Shown: positions 8,190-15,313 of the stretch, piece after piece
Layout: each line of letters opens with the position of its first letter
Position numbering within the stretch: position 1 is the stretch's first letter
Source of the DNA: Pseudoalteromonas sp. SMS1
Lineage (GTDB): Bacteria > Pseudomonadota > Gammaproteobacteria > Enterobacterales > Alteromonadaceae
Assembly (NCBI RefSeq): GCF_021530565.1
Contig: NZ_JAKGBI010000024.1
Span: 1-64,000, forward strand
Length of the DNA stretch: 64,000 bases
Direction: 5' to 3'
Notes under the pieces: model-generated
What the model was told of the DNA's origin: nothing
The model's database searches: none
Seen by the model: the letters and a program-made list of their open reading frames with translations, nothing else
Translations under genes and position numbers: made by a program

Positions 8190-8729
8190 TTACTTTTTGA
8201 ATGGGAAGTTGAACGCTTCTAACAACGCACGGCCTTCATCATCTGTTTTCGCAGAAGTAGTGATTGTGATATCCATACCGCGAACACGGTCTACTTTATC
8301 ATAATCGATTTCTGGGAAGATGATTTGCTCACGTACGCCCATAGAGTAGTTACCGCGACCGTCAAAAGACTTTGCGCTAACACCGCGGAAGTCACGAATA
8401 CGTGGCATCGCGATTGAGACTAAACGCTCAAGGAAATCCCACATACGCTCGCCGCGTAGGGTTACTTTACAGCCAATTGGGTAACCTTCACGGATCTTAA
8501 AGCCAGCAACTGATTTGCGTGCTTTAGTCACTAGAGGTTTTTGACCAGAGATAGCTTCTAGATCTGCAACCGCATTTTCTAGAATCTTCTTGTCGTTTAG
8601 GGCTTCGCCCACACCCATGTTAAGTGTGATCTTTTCGATCTGAGGGACTTGCATGACAGAGCTGTAACCGAACTTTTCAAAAAGCTCTTTTACTACTTTG
8701 TCTTTGTACACTTCATGCAGTTTCGCCAT
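8190..8729 (-). CDS. rplE: 50S ribosomal protein L5
   Basis: 179-residue L5, which binds 5S rRNA and contacts S13 across the subunit interface. Conserved blocks are KITLNMGVGEA near 35, KARKSVAGFKIREGYPIGCKVTLRG in the middle and the MDITITTSAKTDDEGRALLE end. It lies 15 bases after rplX; its translation start region is where S8 feedback would act by analogy with E. coli. Confidence 0.99.
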   Translation of the reverse strand: MAKLHEVYKDKVVKELFEKFGYSSVMQVPQIEKITLNMGVGEALNDKKILENAVADLEAISGQKPLVTKARKSVAGFKIREGYPIGCKVTLRGERMWDFLERLVSIAMPRIRDFRGVSAKSFDGRGNYSMGVREQIIFPEIDYDKVDRVRGMDITITTSAKTDDEGRALLEAFNFPFKK

Positions 8730-8744
8730 CGTCTACTCCAACTA

Positions 8745-9059
8745 TTAAATAGTTTTGCCAGTAGACTTGAAGAAACGGACTTTTTTACCGTCTTCAAATC
8801 TAAAACCAACACGATCTGCTTTGCCAGTTTCGGCATTGAAAATCGCTACATTTGATACGTCTACTGACGCTTCTTTCTCAACAATACCGCCAGCTTGCTG
8901 TAGTTGTGGTACAGGCTTCTGGTGTTTCTTGATGATGTTGACGCCTTCAACAAATACACGACCAGTTTCAGTTACAACTGAAAGCACTTTACCGCGCTTA
9001 CCTTTGTCTTTACCGGCTAGTACGATTACTTCGTCATCACGACGGATTTTTGCTGCCAT
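8745..9059 (-). CDS. rplX: 50S ribosomal protein L24
   Basis: 104-residue L24, an early assembly initiator of the 50S subunit. It begins MAAKIRRDDEVIVLAGKDKG, a KOW-type beta fold, and ends with the lysine-rich FEDGKKVRFFKSTGKTI. It sits 10 bases after rplN. Confidence 0.99.
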   Translation of the reverse strand: MAAKIRRDDEVIVLAGKDKGKRGKVLSVVTETGRVFVEGVNIIKKHQKPVPQLQQAGGIVEKEASVDVSNVAIFNAETGKADRVGFRFEDGKKVRFFKSTGKTI

Positions 9060-9069
9060 GATCGACTCC

Positions 9070-9438
9070 TTATAGTACTTCTGGTGCTAGTGAAACGATT
9101 TTCATGAACTTTTCGTTACGTAGTTCACGCGTCACAGGGCCGAAGATACGAGTACCAATTGGCTGATGGCTATCATTTAAGATAACAGCCGCATTGCTAT
9201 CGAAACGGATTAAAGAGCCGTCTGGACGACGAACGCCTTTCTTAGTACGCACTACTACAGCGTTTTTAACATCACCTTTCTTCACTTTACCGCGAGGAAT
9301 TGCTTCTTTAACAGAAACTTTAATGATGTCACCAACACGCGCATAGCGACGGTGCGAACCACCAAGGACTTTAATACACTGCACTTTGCGAGCGCCGCTG
9401 TTATCAGCAACGTCCAGCTGAGTTTGCATTTGGATCAT
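9070..9438 (-). CDS. rplN: 50S ribosomal protein L14
   Basis: 122-residue L14, which forms an intersubunit bridge and contacts L19. Signature motifs are the N-terminal MIQMQTQLDVADNSGARKVQ and the C-terminal RELRNEKFMKIVSLAPEVL. It is the first gene of the spc operon. The gene upstream is not rpsQ but a polysaccharide deacetylase, so the usual S10-spc junction is broken here. Confidence 0.99.
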   Translation of the reverse strand: MIQMQTQLDVADNSGARKVQCIKVLGGSHRRYARVGDIIKVSVKEAIPRGKVKKGDVKNAVVVRTKKGVRRPDGSLIRFDSNAAVILNDSHQPIGTRIFGPVTRELRNEKFMKIVSLAPEVL

Positions 9439-9602
9439 TGTATATGCTCCGGTGTAGTTAAAATTTACCTAGATTTTGTATAAAACCTAAGCATTTAGAT
9501 TAATTTCCACTCAAAAAACGAGGCTTTCGTCTTTCAAGGGCGGGGAATTGTAACAGCAAACTTCAACCAAAGATAGTTCAATTTTTAATTAATTTTATCT
9601 AT

Positions 9603-9639
9603 CCCATATGCCGTGTTTGTTCCCCCTATTCCATATGGG
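9603..9639. repeat. Inverted repeat CCCATATG/CATATGGG upstream of rplN
   Basis: Eight-bp perfect arms (9603-9610 and 9632-9639) with a 21-base loop that itself contains CCCCC opposite GGGGG. It lies in the 271-base gap between the deacetylase stop and rplN. It may help end the deacetylase transcript or belong to the spc leader; there is no clear T-tract. No convincing spc promoter hexamers were picked out in this gap. Confidence 0.45.
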
Positions 9640-9709
9640 GGCTGTAAAAAACAATTCAAGGGTTACCTTCACAACCCAACCTCATGACGGCGTTCAAAAA
9701 ACAATCGAT

Positions 9710-10546
9710 TTACTTTGCTCGCTGTGCCTCGATATGGTTTGCCACCTCTGTAACTGTGGCTAGCCAAAAGCCATTTTTTGGGTCCTGTAAGTACACAATT
9801 AATGCTTCTAAGGCCTCCTTATCTACTGAGTACATCCCCTTTTCCCCTACTTCATGGCCCGCTAGAATAATCCACTTGTTGTCTTCTCTCAGCAAAGCCA
9901 GCAAGTCTTTTATCTCTTCGAATGTCATGCCATCCATTCTATTACCTGCCAACTGTGCAAAGTCAGTGTATGTCGGGTTATTGCCAGTTTCATCAAGCCA
10001 CGTACGTCCTGTTTTGAACATTTCTGCGATGAGCGGCACATAGCTTCGTACCTCCTTTCCGCGACCCACAAAGGTGTTACCGCAGGGATAAGCAAAAGAA
10101 GCGGGCGAGACATCAAATTGTGCTTGCATAAACTGAGTCGTCGACTCAATGTCTTTGCGAAGCCACGCCAAGTCAACTTGCTCCAGCCCTAGGCCTTGCT
10201 TACGTAACCATTCGAAATTGCCACTGCAGAGGTGAGAACTTGTATGGTTACCCAATTCGTGCCCTTGCTTGACCGCCTTTTTCCACCCTTCTAAACGAGT
10301 CATGGCAAACTGAGGATTCACATAGAAGGTGCCCTTTACCCCGTATTTATTCAATAAGGGAATAGCGACATCTATTTGGCTTTCTCGCGCATCATCAAAG
10401 CTCAGAGAAATCGCATTACGCGCATTGTTAGGGTAACTAAACTGATGGTGTACTTGTTCCTTTTCACTTGCACTGCCTATGTTAACAAAAGATAAAGTCA
10501 TAAATATTGCAGTCATAATATTGCTGCTTAGTTTCATTGTGTGCAT
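9710..10546 (-). CDS. Secreted polysaccharide deacetylase (CE4/NodB-like)
   Basis: 278-residue predicted N- or O-deacetylase of the carbohydrate esterase 4 (NodB) family, likely periplasmic or secreted. A signal peptide precedes GSASEKEQ. The NodB fold is indicated by SLSFDDARES (catalytic Asp pair), then GTFYVNPQFA, then HELGNHTSSH, whose two histidines with the Asp bind the metal, then FAYPCGN. Family members remove acetyl groups from chitooligosaccharides, peptidoglycan or exopolysaccharides. I chose the ATG at 10546 because GGAG sits 5 bases upstream; the longer frame lacks this. It is last in the leftward accessory cluster, 136 bases after the fusion ORF, and its presence with a GH20 enzyme suggests handling of N-acetylhexosamine. 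Substrate unknown. Confidence 0.82.
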   Translation of the reverse strand: MHTMKLSSNIMTAIFMTLSFVNIGSASEKEQVHHQFSYPNNARNAISLSFDDARESQIDVAIPLLNKYGVKGTFYVNPQFAMTRLEGWKKAVKQGHELGNHTSSHLCSGNFEWLRKQGLGLEQVDLAWLRKDIESTTQFMQAQFDVSPASFAYPCGNTFVGRGKEVRSYVPLIAEMFKTGRTWLDETGNNPTYTDFAQLAGNRMDGMTFEEIKDLLALLREDNKWIILAGHEVGEKGMYSVDKEALEALIVYLQDPKNGFWLATVTEVANHIEAQRAK

Positions 10547-10682
10547 GTCTGCTCCGTATTGCTTAGCGTGATTTGAACTTGGCAAAACAGTCTGCAAAAT
10601 GACCCGATAATTCACCATGATAAAATTATGAAGGAAAGCTTACTTTCTTTTAACTGCCTCTGAATAAAGGGATTTACGTTGA

Positions 10683-13600
10683 CTAAAAGCGATACCAAAT
10701 TGACAGCCGATACTCTGCTTTATGTGTTCTATCAGCGACTTCTTGGCCGACTTGCTCCGCGTTTTCATAGAACGTTCGAGTGCGAATAAAGCGCCCTGTA
10801 TTCATATGTGTCACCTCAAGCCGCACCTTAATATCATCCACCGGAGAAGACTCTATAAACCCTTTCAATCGTTTATTGCCCTTTACGAACAAGGTCTCGT
10901 GGGCATAGTAAAACGGTTCTGTATAATCGCCCCAATACTCAATACCCCATGAACTTTTAAATCGTGGTAAGTCATGGCGAAAATTCATCCATATCCAATC
11001 AGCGATATAATTACTCAAACGTTCTGTTCGCCCATTCGGGTTCGAAAAGTCTGAATTCTTGTGTTCATAAGAAATTTCAAATAACGCATTATTTAGGAGC
11101 GGCGTTAATTCGAAGGCGGCTTCCACATGACTTCCCCAAAACTGGGCATCACCCACATTGGCCACTCCCCCTGATGTATTGGAAAATGCTACCTGCTCTA
11201 GTACATCCTTTTGCCATTGATGAAACCCCTTTATTTTGAGATTACCACGCTCAGAAAAATACCACTGATATTGCAGTGATAACTCCGTAGTTTCTTCAGG
11301 CTTGAGGCGGATATTACCGGCTTGATTACGACCATCTCCCGCATCAACACTACGAGCAAAATCAGAAAAGTTCAGCTGACTTACCCGATGTTCAGCAAGC
11401 CAATTAACGCTCATGCCTTTTCGGGGACTCCAGTTTGTTTGCCAGCGAGGTTTCCAAAAAGACAACGATTGGCTTTCACTCTGATTTGCCTCTACATCTA
11501 TTCTCGATGTTTCATAGGTCAATCCAAATTCACTCGAGAGACTTTTAGAGTGGGTGACGTTAACATCGGCAAACACCTCTGCTCTAAGCTCATTGACATC
11601 GGTGACCTCTTCGCTTTCCACCCCAGATAAATTGACCGCGGATTGCAGTCTATTTTGCGTTGCTTCAACCCCAAAACGAGGCGCTATGTGTGACTGCTGT
11701 TTTACTTCCAAGGCACTGCGCAAGATTACTTCAGTTTTTAGCTCTTGCTGACGCCACAAGGCGATAGCTGTGTTTTGGGTCGCTAAGTTTATACTGGCGT
11801 CATCATTGGCATACGCCTTATCATCGATAACAAATATCCCCATGTTTTGCCATTGGTAGCGGTCGTGTTTTTGTATCCAATCGATGCCTAGTTCCGCATT
11901 CTTTGTTTCATTGTCAACGTGCAGTTCGCGCGTTATCGGCCCCAACGCTTGGTGGTTATGAGGCACGCTGTAGCGTACAGTATCTCCAACATAATTTTCA
12001 CTGCTGACTTTGCCCGTCAAGACCAGTTCATTTTGACTACTCGACTGCTTAAGCTGACCGGTGAGCTTCACGCTATGGGTCTCTTCGTCTAGCACCTCAA
12101 ATTCTTGACTTAACACGCGCTGCTCACGACTTAATTGAATAATATTGGCGGTTCGATAGCCTGGCGTGCCATTTGCTTCCAGCCCCAAGGATGTCGCCCA
12201 ACCTTGCCATTGGGTATTCAGTTGCATGGCGACTTTTGGCAGAACACTGCCGTCGTAGAATTGTGTTAATTGACTTTCTAATGTGCCGGTGGTCTGCGAT
12301 TCAACTAAAATCACATCTGCAACCATGACTTTACCCGACGCCACCAATGGAATTTTACTCCCTCGATAGACATTAATTGCCTGAACTTGTGCAACCCCGA
12401 TTCTGGATAACACCTTATCTAGCGATTCAGACTTGACCGCAGGCCGTGCACCATTGATCAGTACATTACCCGCATTACCACCGAATCCGCGTGCTGAGTC
12501 TGTATTGTCAAATGAAAACCCCGGCAAGCGATATATCATATCCAACGCGGTTTGAGGGTTATACTGACTAAAGAAGTCGGCCGGGTAGTTCTGCTGCTCG
12601 GTACTTTCTACAACCTGATTCGCTTCAACGTGCCAACTAGGCAATATCATAAAGCACGAAAAAACACAGAATAACAACATCGTAGAGACCCCATTGATAA
12701 GCTCCCCAATGTCTAGCTCACTGTATAATTCTTTGATTGCTTTGCGTTGATACGGAAACCATTTCGGATCTTGTTCATTATTTGGCACAGGATCTTTTGC
12801 TTCTGCAAATGCTAAAAAATGCTCTAAGTTTTGGTGAGGTTGAATATTAAACCCAAGTCCGCGATTGAATCCCCGGTGCTTTTGCAAGTAAAACTCTTTT
12901 GTACAGCACAACGTTTCAGCATGTAACCATGCTGTAATTTGATTGTCAGATGCAATATATTGCCAAAACTGTTGCTGGCTTGGGAAAAAGAAAAAAGGTT
13001 GTGACAGACCCGTTGCATCTAACTTATGTCTTTTTAAGTAAGCAAACTGTATTGCTAGCCACTGGCTTGATACCCAAGCGTGCGAATTGGGCCAACACAT
13101 CACAAAGTCGCAGTTAATCTGTGCAGCAAGTTTTTCTTCAAACCATAAGGATGTCTGTGCTCCTGGCTCATAGGCAACAAAAGTGATGCCCTCCAACTCG
13201 GTATGAATCCCCTCTATCGCTAACTCATCTGGATGCGAGATTATTACTTCAGTAGGTTTAAGTGTTTGCTTTTCAAGTAGCGTGATAGCATGCTGAAGTT
13301 GAGCAAGGTGGGTTACTTGCAGCACACAACTTATAGTGGCGGCTTGTTGCAACGTATTTAAGTTTGCTGATGTCTCACAGTAATGCGCAAAATGTGTTTC
13401 TTTTAGCTGAAGATAAAATGGCAGATCGTGGCTAAACCAAGTTGGATCAGGCACCTTTTGCCAAGCACTCGCTTTAATCAGTTTACCGCTGACAAAACTC
13501 CAAGTGTTATTCAAGTGCCTCAAATAAACAAAGTGAGTATGGCCATCAACAGCGACTAATTTGGCACCCGCGTCAATCATACACTCCATAAAATCTGCGT

Positions 13601-14132
13601 CTTCACGCAACGAACTATCACGGTAGTCCAATACGCCTTCAGACCAGTAAGTACGTCTGAAGACCAATGTGCCTCCGGCAATGCCACGGCGAAACATCGC
13701 CTCAAACAATGCTTTTTCTGCGGCCCAAAATTGACCTCGCCAGACATCAAAGAACAAATGATTTTTGAGGCCTGTAATATCAGCAGCGCCCGTAACAAGG
13801 GGCGCTATTTGTATCGCTAAACGCTCACTGGAATACCAATCATCGTCATCCCACTGCGCGATAAACATGCCAGTTGACCATTTGGTGCCCATACTCCGCT
13901 TAAACCCAATCGAGGCATTGTCTGGCACTTTGAGCAACTGGATGTTGTCTTGTATAGGCATAGCGTTAGGTAGATCTTCAGCCTGTTCATAGACAATGAT
14001 TAATTCTTTATTGGGGTAACTCTGACGATTGAAGTAGTCAATACTCTGAAGTATATAATGTGCACGCCGACAAGTTGGCATGACACAACTTACCAATGGT
14101 AATGTTTCGCATCCTTTTGTCAGCTCAGTCAT
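10683..14132 (-). CDS. Giant fusion: tandem GT2 glycosyltransferase plus TonB-dependent receptor-like barrel
   Basis: One uninterrupted 1149-codon frame joining two kinds of protein. Residues about 10-230 are a GT2 glycosyltransferase (SCVMPTCRRAHYILQSID, metal-binding WDDDDW). Residues about 265-470 look like a second, degenerate GT2 copy (ISCVLQVTHLAQLQHAIT) in which the DXD region reads WPNSHAW. From residue 485 (ATG at 12680) a signal-peptide-like MLLFCVFSCFMILPSWHVEA begins, followed by a TonB plug (ALDMIYRLPGF, RGFGGNAGNVLINGARP) and a barrel ending in YRLSIWYRF with terminal Phe. A buried export signal behind a cytosolic enzyme is paradoxical, so the barrel (10683-12680) may be translated from its own start. 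The ATG at 14132 overlaps the upstream stop as ATGA, which favours it over the 14177 start. Confidence 0.75.
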   Translation of the reverse strand: MTELTKGCETLPLVSCVMPTCRRAHYILQSIDYFNRQSYPNKELIIVYEQAEDLPNAMPIQDNIQLLKVPDNASIGFKRSMGTKWSTGMFIAQWDDDDWYSSERLAIQIAPLVTGAADITGLKNHLFFDVWRGQFWAAEKALFEAMFRRGIAGGTLVFRRTYWSEGVLDYRDSSLREDADFMECMIDAGAKLVAVDGHTHFVYLRHLNNTWSFVSGKLIKASAWQKVPDPTWFSHDLPFYLQLKETHFAHYCETSANLNTLQQAATISCVLQVTHLAQLQHAITLLEKQTLKPTEVIISHPDELAIEGIHTELEGITFVAYEPGAQTSLWFEEKLAAQINCDFVMCWPNSHAWVSSQWLAIQFAYLKRHKLDATGLSQPFFFFPSQQQFWQYIASDNQITAWLHAETLCCTKEFYLQKHRGFNRGLGFNIQPHQNLEHFLAFAEAKDPVPNNEQDPKWFPYQRKAIKELYSELDIGELINGVSTMLLFCVFSCFMILPSWHVEANQVVESTEQQNYPADFFSQYNPQTALDMIYRLPGFSFDNTDSARGFGGNAGNVLINGARPAVKSESLDKVLSRIGVAQVQAINVYRGSKIPLVASGKVMVADVILVESQTTGTLESQLTQFYDGSVLPKVAMQLNTQWQGWATSLGLEANGTPGYRTANIIQLSREQRVLSQEFEVLDEETHSVKLTGQLKQSSSQNELVLTGKVSSENYVGDTVRYSVPHNHQALGPITRELHVDNETKNAELGIDWIQKHDRYQWQNMGIFVIDDKAYANDDASINLATQNTAIALWRQQELKTEVILRSALEVKQQSHIAPRFGVEATQNRLQSAVNLSGVESEEVTDVNELRAEVFADVNVTHSKSLSSEFGLTYETSRIDVEANQSESQSLSFWKPRWQTNWSPRKGMSVNWLAEHRVSQLNFSDFARSVDAGDGRNQAGNIRLKPEETTELSLQYQWYFSERGNLKIKGFHQWQKDVLEQVAFSNTSGGVANVGDAQFWGSHVEAAFELTPLLNNALFEISYEHKNSDFSNPNGRTERLSNYIADWIWMNFRHDLPRFKSSWGIEYWGDYTEPFYYAHETLFVKGNKRLKGFIESSPVDDIKVRLEVTHMNTGRFIRTRTFYENAEQVGQEVADRTHKAEYRLSIWYRF

Positions 14133-15211
14133 GAGCGCATCCTTTGACCTTGTAGCCAAGTTTGGAGTTGCAACCAAGTGGGAATGAGTGTGCGCTCTGT
14201 CTCACATAGCTGTAAAATGCGCTGATATACTTGGTTCCCCGTCACCGACTTCGAGCGACAAGATAAACGCATTAACAGCTCAACTTCCTTCCATCCTTTC
14301 GTAAGCTCAGGTAAAGCGTCGACCAAAGGACTGCACAGTTGTTTTAATTTGGGCGCAGACAAATCCTGCTGCAATGCCAATAGCCAATTCAATGTACTGG
14401 CACGCTGCAGCGAAAACACCCATACTCCCGGAATGACATAAGGACGCGAAAGCTGATCCAAACAGCCAATATAGTCTAAGAATTCGGCCATCGCGGAAGT
14501 GCCAACATGAGGTGTACCTGAAGCCAACCCCGCTATATTTTGATCGACTTGTTTTAGTGCCCAATCAATATTCAGTGGACGCGTGGGCCCAATTTGCTCC
14601 AACTGGTAAATACGCACCACACCTTCATGTGCTAATACGTCTTGAAATGAAGCTTGATAGTCTTCCCAACTGATATCCACATCTCGCTTTTGCGCATCAT
14701 CCACTATAAATGAACGGCGCTGTGTATCATGGGATTTGAATGTCACAATGTGATAGCCATAATGTTTATGGTAATCTTCGACACGGTATGGGACATGCTT
14801 AGCACTGAACTCGCAGATCACACGTTCTTTTTTGGCTAGCATAGCGAGCAAGCTTTGGTCAAAAATGTGTTGGTGCGTAAAAGCGTGCGATCGAACTTGC
14901 AAACCATATAACGCTTTAAGTTTATCGCCTACATAACCGGAAATCATTGCTTGTTCGAAACGAAAGTACTGGTCATCTTCATAACGACTAAAAACAATAT
15001 CCAGTCCTTGTTTGCGTTTGCAATCAAAATAATAAGAATGTTCGCCAAATAGTCTCGCCAAATTTGCAATGGCAAACTTATCTCTCGCTTCAAGCTCAAG
15101 CGCCATAAATAAACAATCAGGTAAACAAGACTCGCAAGTACTCTCCACATTGTTGACGCCCACTCCTATGGCATCCTTACTTGTTACTCCTTGCCCCTTT
15201 GTATGTTCCAT
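14129..15211 (-). CDS. BtrH-like acyltransferase/cysteine-peptidase-fold protein
   Basis: 360-residue cytosolic protein without signal peptide. The N-terminal part resembles the BtrH N-terminal family (a papain-like fold; in butirosin biosynthesis BtrH transfers an aminoacyl chain from the ACP BtrI to the aminoglycoside). Visible candidates for the catalytic triad are Cys33 (ESCLPDCLFMALE), His154 (HYGYHIVTF) and Asp171/172 (FIVDDAQ). The C-terminal 150 residues are helical and unassigned. The stop overlaps the next start as ATGA, so the two genes are translationally coupled. The same cluster has an ACP and an ATP-grasp enzyme, which supports an acyl-transfer role. The family call is by motif recall and is less certain than the context; a C39-like peptidase is the alternative. 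Confidence 0.55.
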   Translation of the reverse strand: MEHTKGQGVTSKDAIGVGVNNVESTCESCLPDCLFMALELEARDKFAIANLARLFGEHSYYFDCKRKQGLDIVFSRYEDDQYFRFEQAMISGYVGDKLKALYGLQVRSHAFTHQHIFDQSLLAMLAKKERVICEFSAKHVPYRVEDYHKHYGYHIVTFKSHDTQRRSFIVDDAQKRDVDISWEDYQASFQDVLAHEGVVRIYQLEQIGPTRPLNIDWALKQVDQNIAGLASGTPHVGTSAMAEFLDYIGCLDQLSRPYVIPGVWVFSLQRASTLNWLLALQQDLSAPKLKQLCSPLVDALPELTKGWKEVELLMRLSCRSKSVTGNQVYQRILQLCETERTLIPTWLQLQTWLQGQRMRS

Positions 15212-15276
15212 AACTCAACACTTCCTTATTACGCTCTGCTTAACCCTCACACTGACTCATTTTTATGACCAAGAAA

Positions 15277-15304
15277 GGGACGGTGTCTCAATCTGTACCG
15301 TCCC
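15277..15304 (-). terminator. Hairpin after the GH20 gene
   Basis: Perfect 8-bp stem GGGACGGT/ACCGTCCC with a 12-base loop, followed on the minus strand by TTTCTTGG, 9 bases beyond the hexosaminidase stop. It probably ends or attenuates that transcript before the BtrH-like gene, so the last three genes of the cluster may form a separate or reduced unit. Confidence 0.65.
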
Positions 15305-15313
15305 ATTTATACC

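Noticed and set aside
9515..9535. Terminator-like ACGA-AAGCC-TCGT followed by T-run on the minus strand
   Set aside because: Only a 4-bp stem; too weak to call as an intrinsic terminator.
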